Assembly (NCBI GenBank): GCA_036873135.1 | Contig: JAPTYO010000001.1 | Location: 39,704,774 to 39,768,773, forward strand | Length of the DNA: 64,000 bases | Direction of reading: 5' to 3' | DNA from: Clarkia xantiana subsp. parviflora | Lineage: Eukaryota > Streptophyta > Magnoliopsida > Myrtales > Onagraceae | Part shown: positions 22,984-34,352 of the stretch, one piece after another | Position numbering within the stretch: position 1 is the stretch's first letter | Layout of the letters: each line of letters starts with the position of its first letter | Translations under genes and position numbers: made by a program | Notes under the pieces: model-generated | Seen by the model: the letters and a program-made list of their open reading frames with translations, nothing else | What the model was told of the DNA's origin: nothing | The model's database searches: none

Positions 22984-24681
22984 TTATCCGTGGAATTTCT
23001 TCAAGTGTCCTCCACTAAATGTATTTGTAGAGACATTGCCATCTGCATCTTCAAGGTGATATGCGTTGACGTATGGGATAGATATGACCTTGTAAGGGCC
23101 TTCCCATTTTGGAGACATCTTGTTGATTTGGTCGAGATGTGAGAATTCATTCCTTCTCCACACCATTTCTCCAACATGGAATTGCCTTTCTTTCACCTTC
23201 CTGTTGTAATATCTTGCGGTGATCAAACGCATGCGTGCCTGATTGTGTTCGGAGTTGCGCCTTTTTTCTTCCGCCGAGTCTAAGTCTAGACGCATGTCTA
23301 CTTCGTTGGCTTGTGCGGTGAAATGGGTTGTGCGATAGGATGAGACAGCAATTTCGATGGGAGCGACTGCTTCCGTTCCATACACCAAGCTGAATGGTGT
23401 TTCTCCGGTTGACTCCTTTGGAGTTGTTCGAAGTGCCCACAGAACACTGCTAAGTTCTTCTGCCCATCCTCCTTTTAATGCGTGCACTCTTTTCTTGAGA
23501 CCGTCTAGGACGGTCTTATTGGCGGCTTCGACTTGTCCGTTGGTTTGAGCATGGCGGACTGAGGCGAAACGGTGGTTAATGTTGAGTCTTTCGCAAAATG
23601 TTTGGAGCCTTGAGCTTTTGAATTGTGGTCCGTTGTCGCTGATTAGGACCTTCGGAACTCCATATCGCGCGATGATGTGATTTCGGATGAAATCCATTAT
23701 TTGTGCATCGGTTGTTTGTGCCAATGCCTTTGCTTCGATCCACTTTGAAAAGTAATCGATTGCGACGACAATGTATTTGGTTTGGCCTTTTGACTTTGGA
23801 AGTGGACCCACCAGATCGATCCCCCATTGCGCGAATGGCCATGAGCTTGCAATTGGGCTTAACTCGGCGGCTGGTGCCGTGATGCTTCTTGAATAAAGTT
23901 GGCACGATTCACATTCTGTGACCAAGTGCGTAGCTTGGTTCTTCATGGTTGGCCAATAGTATCCCAAGCTCAAAGTTTTGCGTATTAGAGATCTTGCTCC
24001 TTCATGACAGGCTGCTTGGCCTTTATGTAAATCTTCTAACACTTTTTGGCCCTCCCGGAAGGTGATGCATCTTAGGTATGAGGTTGAAAACCCTTTTTTG
24101 TAAAGTTCATCATCTATCAATGCGTAATTGACGGCTTGTCTCTGGATTTTTTGGGCTTGAACTTTGTCTTCGGGGAGCTTGTGGTCTTTGAGGTATGCCA
24201 ATATTGGGGTCCTCCAATCTGGTTCTGGATCGATGCACAAGACTTCGAATTTGTCAATTACTGACAAGATTCTGTTTTCCACGAAGTGTGTTTCTTTGCC
24301 TTGTTCATTGCCTTGTGCGAACTTGCTCAAGGCGTCAGCTTCTTGATTTTCTTCTCTAGGCACCGCGGAGATGTCGAAGGTATCGAAGCTTGTGATGAGG
24401 TCTTTTGCTTGCCCCAAGTACTTTTGCATATTTTCTGACTTTGCCGCATATTCGCCTTTAACTTGATTGACGACTAATTGTGAATCGCACTTCACTCGTA
24501 GATGTTTAACTCCAACACCTTTTGCAATTCTTAAGCCAATTATCAATGCTTCGTACTCCGCTTCGTTGTTTGTTGCTCTAAATGTTAAGTTTAGAGCATA
24601 CTTCAATGGATTTGATCCATCGGGAGGAATTAGGAGGAATCCGGCACCTGATCCCCCTAGATTTGAAGATCCATTTGCCAT
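22984..24681 (-). CDS. Tat element 1 second RNase H (aRNH) and integrase
   Basis: 565 codons from an ATG overlapping the end of the upstream pol frame by 25 nt in a different frame. Residues 1-122 are the extra plant Tat-type RNase H, with NNEAEYEAL (Glu), VKCDSQ (Asp) and EADAL (Asp). The first motif reads ANGSSN, so the expected first catalytic Asp is Asn in this frame. Integrase follows: HHCC zinc residues around H226, H252, C257 and C260, and the DDE set D289, D349, E385 with 35 residues between the last two. A C-terminal GPYKVI region comes next. The frame shift relative to the upstream pol ORF suggests a small lesion at the junction. Confidence 0.93.
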   Translation of the reverse strand: MANGSSNLGGSGAGFLLIPPDGSNPLKYALNLTFRATNNEAEYEALIIGLRIAKGVGVKHLRVKCDSQLVVNQVKGEYAAKSENMQKYLGQAKDLITSFDTFDISAVPREENQEADALSKFAQGNEQGKETHFVENRILSVIDKFEVLCIDPEPDWRTPILAYLKDHKLPEDKVQAQKIQRQAVNYALIDDELYKKGFSTSYLRCITFREGQKVLEDLHKGQAACHEGARSLIRKTLSLGYYWPTMKNQATHLVTECESCQLYSRSITAPAAELSPIASSWPFAQWGIDLVGPLPKSKGQTKYIVVAIDYFSKWIEAKALAQTTDAQIMDFIRNHIIARYGVPKVLISDNGPQFKSSRLQTFCERLNINHRFASVRHAQTNGQVEAANKTVLDGLKKRVHALKGGWAEELSSVLWALRTTPKESTGETPFSLVYGTEAVAPIEIAVSSYRTTHFTAQANEVDMRLDLDSAEEKRRNSEHNQARMRLITARYYNRKVKERQFHVGEMVWRRNEFSHLDQINKMSPKWEGPYKVISIPYVNAYHLEDADGNVSTNTFSGGHLKKFHG

Positions 24682-27008
24682 ACTTCGGTATGTTCTTCAA
24701 TTTGTTGAGGTCCAACTTGAGGATCTGGGTCGGGAGTTATCCCGGTGAATTCTGCAATGAAGTCTGCCAATGGTTGTCCCTTGATCGCCGTTCGAGGGGC
24801 AAAGTGAATGCGGAATTCACTTAGCTCTACCGACCACTTTGTTAGCTTTCCTGACATATTTGGCTTTGACAGGATGTGCTTCAGGGGTTGATCTGTTAAG
24901 ACTGTTACTTCGTGTGCATGGAAGTATGGCCTCAGCTTTCTTGCTGCTATTATTAGCGCGTACAGGTATTTTTCAATTGGCATGTAGTTTATCTCGTACT
25001 TTGCAAGTATCTTGCTCACGTAGTAGACTGGAAGCTGGGTAGTTCCCTTCTGTTTGACAAGGACTGAGCTGACACCCGTGTTGCTCACTGATATGTACAG
25101 GAAGAGGGGCTCTCCTGGTATTGGTTTTGCCAATGCCGGCAATGTGCGCAAGTGTTGTTTTAGTTGCTGGAAGGCCTCTTCGCACGCTGGTGTCCATTCA
25201 AACTTCTTGTTTGCACGCAAGACTTCAAAGAACGGGAGTGCCTTGTCGCCTATTCTGGCAAGGAACCGGTTTAAAGCAGCTAGGCGGCCATTTAGTTGCT
25301 GGACTTCCTTATGTCTCCTTGGGGACACCATTTCTTCAATCGCCTTTACTTTCTCTGGGTTAGCTTCTATCCCCCTCTGGCTCACCATGAATCCAAGGAT
25401 TTTTCCTGATTGTACGCCAAAAGCGCATTTTGTTGGATTTAGGCGGACTTGATATTCGCGCATTCTTTTGAAGATTGCTCGCAAGTCGTCAACATGGTTG
25501 CGCCTTTTGGTTGACTTTACGACCATGTCATCCACGTAGGCCTCCATTTTGGTTCCGATTAGATCGCCGAAGATGGTATTGACCATTCGTTGGTATGTCG
25601 CTCCCGCATTGATTAGGCCGAATGGCATCACCGTGTAGTTGTATATTTCGCTGTCTGCATAGAATGCAGTATGCGGCGCATCATCCTTGAACATCGGGAT
25701 TTGGTTGTACCCTGAGTATGCATCCATTACAGACATTAATTCATGGCCGGCAGTGGCATCGACTAGTTGGTCGATTCTTGGGAGAGGATATGAATCCTTT
25801 GGGCATGCGTTGTTGAGATCTCTGTAATCGATGCACATTCTTAACTTGCCACTTGACCTAGGAACCAACACCGGGTTTGCAACCCATGTTTGGTATCTTG
25901 ATTCTTCGATGAATCCTGCGTCAAGCAGTTTTCCCACCTCTTCTCTGATTGCCAGTTTCTTGTTGCCCCCGAGGGGTCGAAGTTTCTGGGCTATTGCTCG
26001 AGTTCCTGGCTTGATGTTTAACTTATGGGAAATGACTTCTGCACTGATTCCGGGCATATCGCTTGGTGACCATGCGAATAGCTCTTTATACTCTCTAAGG
26101 AGTGCTGTGATCTCTATCACTTCATCTTCTGACAAGGATGCTCCGATTTGGACCATTCTGTCTGGCTCTTCGATCTTTATTTGTTTTAACTCCTCAACTG
26201 GGGCTGGTCGGGCACGGCCTTCTCTTGGGTCATCATCAATGATGGGCATGTCATCAGGCTTGACGTTATTTTGGATTGCCACGTTGTAGCAATTTTTTGA
26301 CAACAGTTGATCTCCTTTGACTTCACCGATTCCGGATGCAGTTGGGAATTTGATCTTTTGGTGAGCTGTGGATGGAACCATTCCCCACGCATTCATGGTT
26401 GCGTATCCTAAGATACCATTGTATGCGTCAAGCTTTTGCACTACCATAAATGGTATTGCAATTTGGAGACGTGAGTTGCCCTCTCCCAGTATAACTGGCA
26501 GTGTTATGGACCCCAATGGGTAACTTGCATCTTCCATGAACCCCACTAAGGGTGAATTCATTTTGTTGACGTCCTTCTTCCTTCCTAAAGCTAGGATGAC
26601 GTCTTTCGTGATGATGTTGGGCGAACTTCCTCCATCAACCAAGATGCGCTTGATGTCCATGCCGTCGATTGTCATGGTTATGACCAAGGCGTCATTATGT
26701 GGAAATGTTATGTGCGACTTGTCTTCCGAAGAGAAGCCGATGGCGTCTTCTAGGAAAAAGTCTCCTTGCTGACTGCCCCTAGGCTCATGGATCATCAGGG
26801 AAGCGTATATTTCTCTCCCGTATGATGTTTCGCCTCCTGCCCCGAAGCCTCCATGTATCACGTGGATGCATGGAAATTTTGGACCGTGCTGTGCGGAAAG
26901 CACACTGCTTGCTGGCACGGTTGACATTATGGATCTTTTATGACGTCTGAAGCGCTTCCTGGTTTTTGACGGATTGTCCTTAGTGAGAGCGTTGTGATCA
27001 CTCGTCAT
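24657..27008 (-). CDS. Tat element 1 gag remnant-protease-reverse transcriptase-RNase H
   Basis: 783 residues from an ATG 33 nt past the primer-binding site. Residues 1 to about 45 match the N-terminus of gag in elements 2 and 3 in position and start (M-x-SDHN). The frame then passes directly into the linker ending VIHGG before protease, so nearly all of gag (capsid and zinc knuckle) is missing. Protease has LVDGGSS (about 123-129). Reverse transcriptase spans about 330-560 with CIDYRDLN and YVDDMVV (491-495). The following RNase H lacks the usual first Asp (LYISVSN), a known trait of Tat elements, which rely on the second RNase H. The frame is open to its stop. Confidence 0.95.
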   Translation of the reverse strand: MTSDHNALTKDNPSKTRKRFRRHKRSIMSTVPASSVLSAQHGPKFPCIHVIHGGFGAGGETSYGREIYASLMIHEPRGSQQGDFFLEDAIGFSSEDKSHITFPHNDALVITMTIDGMDIKRILVDGGSSPNIITKDVILALGRKKDVNKMNSPLVGFMEDASYPLGSITLPVILGEGNSRLQIAIPFMVVQKLDAYNGILGYATMNAWGMVPSTAHQKIKFPTASGIGEVKGDQLLSKNCYNVAIQNNVKPDDMPIIDDDPREGRARPAPVEELKQIKIEEPDRMVQIGASLSEDEVIEITALLREYKELFAWSPSDMPGISAEVISHKLNIKPGTRAIAQKLRPLGGNKKLAIREEVGKLLDAGFIEESRYQTWVANPVLVPRSSGKLRMCIDYRDLNNACPKDSYPLPRIDQLVDATAGHELMSVMDAYSGYNQIPMFKDDAPHTAFYADSEIYNYTVMPFGLINAGATYQRMVNTIFGDLIGTKMEAYVDDMVVKSTKRRNHVDDLRAIFKRMREYQVRLNPTKCAFGVQSGKILGFMVSQRGIEANPEKVKAIEEMVSPRRHKEVQQLNGRLAALNRFLARIGDKALPFFEVLRANKKFEWTPACEEAFQQLKQHLRTLPALAKPIPGEPLFLYISVSNTGVSSVLVKQKGTTQLPVYYVSKILAKYEINYMPIEKYLYALIIAARKLRPYFHAHEVTVLTDQPLKHILSKPNMSGKLTKWSVELSEFRIHFAPRTAIKGQPLADFIAEFTGITPDPDPQVGPQQIEEHTEVWQMDLQI

Positions 27009-27040
27009 GATTTCTGCTGTACGGTAGCTTGTTGTTCGAA

Positions 27041-27057
27041 TCACGTAGACGGCGCCA
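27041..27057 (-). other. Primer-binding site of element 1
   Basis: TGGCGCCGTCTACGTGA on the minus strand starts one base after the 5' LTR. The same sequence follows the LTRs of elements 2 and 3. The tRNA partner was not identified. Confidence 0.8.
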
Positions 27058-27058
27058 A

Positions 27059-27909
27059 TGTTTCGTCCGGATTGAACAAGGTCGCGAGGATGCGTCTGTG
27101 GTTGTGTGGGCTGTGATCCTTCTGTCGGAGGTTGAGCCACTAACGAGTGTTCAGACTTGCTCCCGTATGAGGATTGTGTCACGGTATGGCTGTGACTCGG
27201 TAAGGCTGGGACTCGGTAAGGTTGTGACCCGGCAAGGTTGTGACCCGGCAAGGTTGTGACCCGGCAAGGTTGTGATCCGGCAAGGTTGTGTCTCATACGC
27301 CAGATCCTGCACCAAGGACCAATGCTAGCACGGAGAGGGGGGGGGGTGGTGCTAGCGGAGCCCTCTCCGATGCTTAAGTCACTATAAGGGCAAAAAGGTA
27401 ATTTCTAGAGAGAGAGAATTTCTAGAGAGAAGTCAGAGCTCAAAATACCAAAGTTGGGAAAATGAGAGAATGTGTGAAAATGGGTGGCCAAGACCTCCTA
27501 TTTATAGGCTTTCTTGGGACCGGACCCGGTTTTAGAGCGGTTTGATGACGGTTCAAGATCATGCGGTAACCGTCATCCATATTGGTAATGTGCGAAATTG
27601 ACTTCTCTATACGCAACGGTAATCGCGGATACGGTAGTCGCGCGATACCCGTAAGGTAATCCGGACCTCATCGAATTTGGGCAATTCGGCGAGGTCCGGA
27701 TTGCCGCGCAACCCGGACGTCCGGGTTGCAATGCAATCCGGACGTCCGGGTTGCTTTGTGCAACCCGGAGATCTGGTCCGGACGCGCGTAAAGGCGCTTC
27801 CGGACCGTTTTGATACCGTGGGAGGTGTTTTTAAACCGAGATGTGATTTTCGACACGTTTACGAGGCTCGAAATGTAAACACGAACCCGAATTGGACATT
27901 TATCCATCA
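27059..27909 (-). repeat. 5' LTR of element 1
   Basis: 851 bp, bounded by TG/CA and adjoining the TSD GTATT at 27910. It has four GGCAAGGTTGTGACCC-type U5 repeats and an extra CCGGACGTCCGGGTTGC unit in U3 compared with the 3' LTR. Confidence 0.95.
27499..27506 (-). promoter_or_regulatory. TATA box of the element 1 promoter
   Basis: TATAAATA on the minus strand in the context GCCTATAAATAGGAGG, upstream of the CT-rich leader. It is conserved in all LTRs of this family. Confidence 0.75.
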
Positions 27910-27914
27910 GTATT

Positions 27915-29267
27915 CATCTATACATTTTATTTTTTAAAAGAAATTAAAGTATCATAGGATAGTGAGATACTTTAGTTAATTTATACAATTGTTGATCCAA
28001 TAGTTATGACTTATTATGACCAACGAATGACAATATAAGACTCACTAATTATATGGGCGTTTGTTTCTAAAAACTGTTTTTGTTTGAACATAAAAAATGT
28101 GCTATTAGTGGCGAATATGTACTCATCAAATTACGTAATATATGTGCACACTCTCATGTTTATTATATGATATTCTTCAAACCAGATTTAACGAATAATC
28201 AACACATATACTAACCACGTCAACTCCATCAGCAATTTAGTATATTTAAGAGGTTTATAGGTAACTACATATTATTGCTTCAAGTTCGACTTTTTATGTT
28301 TTATTTTAATAATAATATTTTATTTTGCAAATAAAAGCTAAACCCACGCAATTTTAGTCTAAGTATATTTCATACTTTATAAGGGCAATAATTTGTGCAG
28401 TTGCGTACTTCATTAATGAGCATATGGGTGAGATATTTGCCACCAATATTTATCGCATAATAATAGTGTTAAGGATTTGGTTTAGTTTGTCCGACCAACA
28501 AAATACGTACGGGTTACGACTCAAATGAATAATTTCAAATTAATTTTGATGAAATCGCTTCATTCTTAATTAACCATAGACATAGGGTTTCGTATTTGAG
28601 TCTGAAAATTGAAAAAATATTCGTAAATGAGCATTTTATTCTTTATAAATTCGAATATATATATATATTATTAATTATAGATGAAAATCACTCATAAATG
28701 GATCTCCCTATATGACGCCTTGCAGAAAAAAAAATCATAATTCATGTTATTATTATTATTCCGAAAATGGTTTACTAAGCACAATAAAAAATCTCATGTA
28801 ATTCTTATGAAAATCAATTTATCATACGATCATGTCCAAAATATATATATATGTATCATACGATGTAATTAGACTTAGAGTAATCATAATATACATTCGA
28901 AAATATCTAAATTTTACAGCTGATATTATAATTTATCAGCTAATTAAAATTTATGTTGAGAAGTCCACTTCAGACACTGACGGCTATATGAGCTATCCAC
29001 CGCATGCTTTTTGAGTCTAATTAAGTCCACAATAACAGTTTGGGATCAATTTCAGATCTAGAACAGACAAATTGTTGGGTGTCAGAAATCATAGGTTTTT
29101 CTTGGTAATAATAAAAGAGATCAAAGGTTAATTCCAGGCATAACCGACGATAGTGTGTTGAAAATACAATAGTTATATTTTTTTTTTCTACTATTTATTG
29201 CTATGGTTAATAGCACTGATAATCTGTTATAATGTAGTTCAATTATATTGATAAGTTTTATATTTAT
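27915..29267. other. AT-rich intergenic DNA
   Basis: Continuation of the host sequence interrupted by element 1. A SINE-like copy lies at about 28585-28665 (TTCGTAAATGAGCATTTTAT). No gene is supported. Confidence 0.5.
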
Positions 29268-30055
29268 ACTACTTATTTATATGGTCTTTTCGTTCCATAT
29301 ATTTTGTTAATATTAATTTTTTGTGTCATATGTTTTATTTTGTAAATTTTTGGTGTTATATGTTTGCATTTTATAGACTTTTGGTGCATCCGTTAGTCAA
29401 CGGTTAAGTCCGTTAGTCAACGGTTAAGTTTGAACGTTAAATAGTTTTATTTTGTTCAATTTAGCCAATAATCTTCTTCCGGCCATCGCTCAAAGTATTC
29501 TGGCATTCGCATAAGGCCGTCGGACATCGCTCAAGGCCGCTGGTACCTGCACAAGACCGCCGGCCACTATCCAAGCCCATCAGTGACCACCAATCGGGGT
29601 CGGACGGCTCCGATCAAAGGCGTTCGACCTCGATTGGGCCACCGAGGGCCCAGATCGGAGCTCTGTAGCTCTGGCCGGAGCCACAAAACTCCTATCGAAG
29701 CTATATATGTGGCTCCGATTTGACCCTCGGTCGCCCAATCGGGGTCGGACAACTCTAATTGGAGCCGTTCGGCCGTATTGGTTGTCACCGGTGGGCTTAG
29801 GTGGTAGCCAACGGCCTTGTGCGGATTCCGACAGCCTTGAGCAGTAGCCGGCTCCCTTGTGCGGTGGTCGGAAAAATATTAAGGACTAAATTGAACAAAA
29901 TAAAACTATTTAAACGTCAAACTTAACTGTTAACTAACAAATGCACTAAAACTCTACAAAATGCAAACATATAGCACTAGAGCTTACAAAATTAAATATA
30001 TGACACCAAAAGTCATATTGGTCACATATATAATACCAAAAGACCATTTTAACCC
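29268..30055. mobile_element. MULE-like element (MULE 2)
   Basis: Inverted repeats of about 170 bp are diverged but clear: ATATGTTTGCATTTT on the left is mirrored by AAAATGCAAACATAT on the right, then GTTAAGTTTGA mirrored by TCAAACTTAAC. The right end reads ACCATTTTAACCC, so the terminus resembles the GGGTTAA of MULE 1. The interior has GGCTCCGATC / GATCGGAGC inverted motifs related to the array in MULE 1. No clean TSD was found, so the ends are approximate. Confidence 0.6.
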
Positions 30056-31238
30056 TAGTTATTATTATGATTGTGTATTCAATTCAGATTCATGATTATA
30101 ACAATTATTACTATAATTAATTGTTACAATCGTATTTATGAAGTTAAGAGAGCTTAAGCTAATTGATTATATAGACGAAGATGATGATTCAACAATAATT
30201 AGATTAAATAGTTTTTAGATCAATTTTTCATATTTTTCAATGCTTAAAATTCTATGAATTATTGTTGGATAACTATGCTTGAACACCTTGGTGGTATTTA
30301 CTATCTCACAAACTACTATTTACTTTATCATTTTTAATTAAAAAATTCTTACTTTTTACTAGTGAAGGAATGATCAATGGGAATAAAAAAATAAATATGA
30401 GAATTAAATATGTAGACACAATTGGAGATTGGAGTAGCTATAGCCTATATGTAAATCTCTTAGACGTTTATATATTTTATTTTATAATATTTCATTAATT
30501 AATTATATGAAAGAAAATAGAATATGAGCTGAGGTTGTGTTCTTAATAAACATCTTAGTGGGAAAAAAGACACTATTTGTTTTAGAACATGACATGTTCA
30601 TCTTATGTTACCCGACATTTCAATATTTATATAAGAGACATGTAAATTTTCTCAAATAGCCATAAATAAATCATATAAATATAGAAATATGTAACGACTT
30701 GGAGCATTATTCATTTTATTCTAAATAAATATAATCTCTCAAGTTGGTGACAACTGACTAGTTAAAGAGGGCGGTGAGTATAGTAGTTGCCATTAATCCA
30801 CACCATTGACAATACACCCGCTCTATTTATTTGTATTTATTATGTATTATTATTATGGCATAACAGTATATTATATTACAGATATGGAAAATAAAAGTAT
30901 ATATAATATAAGAATTAATTGCATATTTAATTATTTTTGTTTGTTAATGCCTTCAATTCAAAACTTTTTATATTTAATACTACTATATATCTTTCCAAAA
31001 GTTATTATTTCAATACATTGACTAATTAAAATTTCTGGAAAAAGTAACGTTGCATATATTTTACGTGTTCATCATCATCTACATTTCAACTTTTTAAAAT
31101 AAATAAATAAAGATCAAATTCGAAGTTGCATATATTTTCCGCACAAAGCGTAGTAAACCATTTAATCATGACAATAATAATTTAAAAAGAATAATACAAA
31201 ATTACAGATTTTAAGAAAAATAGAAGCATGTGAATGTC
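30056..31238. other. AT-rich intergenic DNA
   Basis: No gene, RNA or delimited element seen. The open frame at 30806-31021 is low-complexity and hydrophobic by AT bias. Confidence 0.45.
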
Positions 31239-31805
31239 ACTTGTCATGGGAAATTCTTAAGTTCCGCTGTGGAATGGTCACGCATTCCATAAATAGTAAC
31301 TTACAATTATAAACGGAAAATTAGTTATAACATATTAAATTATTATAAATATGCAACCTGCTATAGCAGGTAATTAGAGATAGTTTTTTTTTTTAACGAG
31401 AAATTAATTTTTACGGAAGAAAGCCAGACGCTCCGCTACGCCCCGCCGCCCACTTATCTGTTGCTCCGCCGCCACCTAGCCTCAGTTCGGCCTCAATTTG
31501 TCTGACCGCCCCCTCGCCGCTACACCCATTGCGCTCCGATGACGATCCGGCTCATTGCGCCCCGACGACGATCCGACCACTCCCTGCCTCTCCGGCCCAG
31601 TTCTCGATTCGCCTAGCCAATGTGAATAAAAAGGGATTTGTGGAGCTTTACGCAGCCAAACAAACGGCGTTTTTCGATGCATTTGTTCAGGTCAGGCAAT
31701 GGAAAAGGTGAGCGTGTAAGTTTATTTAATACATTTTCCCTAAGGAAAAGCCTAAGTACTCATTTGCTGTCTTGCTAATCTCCCAGTCCTCTTATTTTAT
31801 GATAG

Positions 31806-32764
31806 CTTGAAGCATCTCAGGTGCCTTCATTCAGTCTTCCTTCAAAGATTCTCTGCAGAGTTGTTAACATTCATCTTCGGGTAAGTTTTTGTAATTGCTG
31901 AATTTTAATATAATTTATAAACATGACAAAAAATTCGATGAAGCTCTCTCTTACAATTTCATATCCCTCATCAATTTTTCGGCAATGTTTACATGACCGT
32001 AGGCTGAACAAGAAACATATGAAGTTTATGCTCTGATAACTCTGCTGCCTGTATCTCATGTGAGTGATGACTTTCTTTCTCATTGATTATGGAGTCACTC
32101 TTTCTGATTAATGTTTTTTTAGCTTTCACTGTGTTCGTTTTCTACTTTTATGATGGAAATATGAGCTCTACAGCTGCATTGATGATGATGATATGATATA
32201 TTCAGGCACCTAATTTTTCGCCTTTTTGATGTGGGTCAACATTCTTATCCTTGCTTTAGCAATCTGAAGTTACAAGCCCAGATCCTCCACTCCCAGAACT
32301 ATTCCTTTTGCAAGACACTTACTGCTTCTGATACTAGCACTCATGGTGGATTTTCTGTGCTCCTTAGACATGCAGATGACTGTCTACCTCCATTGGTAAT
32401 TCATAGAACCTATTACACTTTTGCATGTTTGAAAGTTTTGGTGGAAAAAAATGTTTGAAGGTTTTGGTGAAAAAAAATGTTTGAAGGTTTTGGTGAAAAA
32501 AATGGTGGATGGCTTTTTAGAATATGTTGCTTGGTTTTCCTTTACTATGGATTGATGCTCCAGATTGAATGATCATCAATCTCTATATAGGCAGTGAATA
32601 TATGTTTATAGGGTTTTTTTTTTTTTTGCCATATATATATATATATATGTTTGTAGGTTCATATGCGAGGAATTGCAGTAGGAAGGGCAGTTGATTTGAC
32701 TCGGTTCAATCAATATGAGGATCTTCTGAAGAAATTGGAGGATGCGTGCCCTTTGATGAGCTGA
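31806..32764 (+). pseudogene. Auxin response factor (ARF1/ARF2-like) pseudogene
   Basis: Pieces of an ARF appear in correct order with splice sites. They are 31806-31880 (LPSKILCRVVNIHLR), 32003-32059 (AEQETYEVYALITLLP), 32260-32395 ([12 protein letters not shown] then [19 protein letters not shown]) and 32657-32764 (GIAVGRAVDLTRF then YEDLLKKLE). The first three belong to the B3 DNA-binding region. The last belongs to the C-terminal PB1 (Aux/IAA-like) domain. The B3 exon has a deletion that shifts frame after PPLPE. Everything between B3 and PB1 is missing. The final piece stops soon after YEDLLKKLE. It is therefore a captured, rearranged fragment. A 26-bp unit repeats three times in the intron after 32429. 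Confidence 0.85.
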
Positions 32765-33635
32765 TTGCTACCTGCAATTTCTTTTGCAACTTTTCTCTAG
32801 CTGAACAAATATTGAAACTGCAACTTGCTAATTTTTTCATTTTTCTATTTACCTTGAACGCGAAATGTGTATGTGGCACCAGATTAGACGACTCGAGTGC
32901 ACACCTGTTAATTTTACATCTAAAGCTTAAACAAAACGGCAAAGCGAGCAAATTGCACTAATGTATTAGTTTGACAAGTGAAATGTAGCAAAAAATAAAA
33001 ATCAGGTAGCATAAACTTCACCCGTTAGGCAAGCAATGTGGTATAAGATTAAATATGTATGAAATCGATGGGTTGAACAAACGATGCCAAAAGGCATCAA
33101 AGTGTACTCTAGACAACAATGAGCTATTATCATTACTTGATAGAACTAAATGAATCAACAATTAACTTTACAGTAAAAAGCAGTACATACCTATAAGCTT
33201 CAAACAAAAGTCAGGTAAGAGTAAAAAATTAGACAATATGATAATTTGAATGCACAACTTTTAATAAATAATAATTTATGAGCAGGTAATTGATGCGGTA
33301 TCTGTAATGGCTAACCATTGGGAAAAAGTCACTTTAATTACATGGAGTAATTGGTTTTTCCCCCACATGGTTTTATGTAAGGACGATATATTTTAGTGTG
33401 CAACATACTAATTACTCTTTTTGGTTTGTGATATATATTTAAATGATTTTTAATACATGTGTAGCAAATGATTAAAGCGGGAAAGGATATCAACAAATTA
33501 CGGAGTGGTCTAACTGATAAATATATGGATAATTTTTTTGATAATTAGGGTGAGTAACTACTATTGTACTCTATTATCTTTGCATTAATTTGGTTGCTAC
33601 AAACTAAATTATCATTTTTTTTATTTATCCAACAG

Positions 33636-34352
33636 ATATACATAACATTGAACGCAAATAACTCGCATTGGTATTTAATTGTTCTATCAGCAAATGATAG
33701 CACGATATACTATATAGACAGTCTTCCTCCTTCTAATATAAAAATAAGAAAAGATGCGTGCTATAAAATGGTAATAAAATTATTTACAACTTCTTTTTAC
33801 TAAATTCATATACAAATAGTTTTTACAATTTTTTGAGATTAATATTTTGTTATTTTAAAACAGGTAAATGCAATACAAGCGATGGTGGACATAGACAAGA
33901 GACAATATACAACAACCGGAGAATTAAACAAATGGAAAATCACCCGACTTCAAGATTGGAATTTTGTTATCCCTCATAATGTTCCAAATCAAGCTGCACG
34001 TAAAGATTGGTATGTATAAATATTTTATTATTGATGTTTGAAAAATGTATTATTTTCACATTTCTATAACAAAAAAAATTAATTATGCATGGATAGGGTT
34101 AATTGCGGACTCTATGTTATACACTTCATGCAACACCATGAACAGATTCCAAATATAACACCATCCACGGTAAGTACTAAATAAGGTAACTCCATTAAGT
34201 ATTTGATTACAAATTTATTAAAAATATTATTTTGTACTCTGTAGGTCCTAACATCCAAGCACCGTTTGCTTCTGATGGCATCCCTGATTCTCTGGAGTCA
34301 AAATGAAGAACTTGATAAAGTAATGAGATCAGCATGTGACATGTTGATTTAG
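33636..34352 (+). CDS. ULP1-like cysteine protease (C48) domain, partial, spliced
   Basis: Four exons, 33636-33770, 33864-34009, 34097-34169 and 34245-34352, all with GT-AG borders, join in frame to 153 codons ending in TAG. Motifs match the C-terminal catalytic core of ubiquitin-like-protein proteases: His in NNSHWYLIV, Asp in YYIDSLPP, and Cys in VNCGLYVIHFM. The residue before the Cys is Asn rather than the usual Asp, and the expected Gln lies nine residues upstream of the Cys. Upstream exons were not recognised, so the true start is unknown. The lack of stops or frameshifts across three introns contrasts with the decayed ARF pieces beside it. Confidence 0.75.

Larger units (their letters stand above)
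16498..27909 (-). mobile_element. Ty3/gypsy Tat-lineage retrotransposon, element 1 (pol-bearing, gag-deleted)
   Basis: A complete insertion of 11.4 kb flanked by the 5-bp duplication GTATT (16493-16497 and 27910-27914). The 5' LTR is at 27059-27909 and the 3' LTR at 16498-17302. A TGGCGCC primer-binding site and a GGGGGCAAG-type polypurine tract are in place. Minus-strand order: LTR, gag N-terminus fused to protease-RT-RNase H, second RNase H-integrase, 66-bp array, antisense gene, 36-bp array, 3' region, LTR. The extra RNase H before integrase is diagnostic of the Tat lineage. About ten substitutions between the LTRs (by-eye count) imply a fairly recent insertion. Confidence 0.95.

Noticed and set aside
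31355..31380. CCTGCTATAGCAGG considered as an operator-like palindrome
   Set aside because: It has a counterpart in the right inverted repeat of the Pack-MULE, so it belongs to the transposon terminus.
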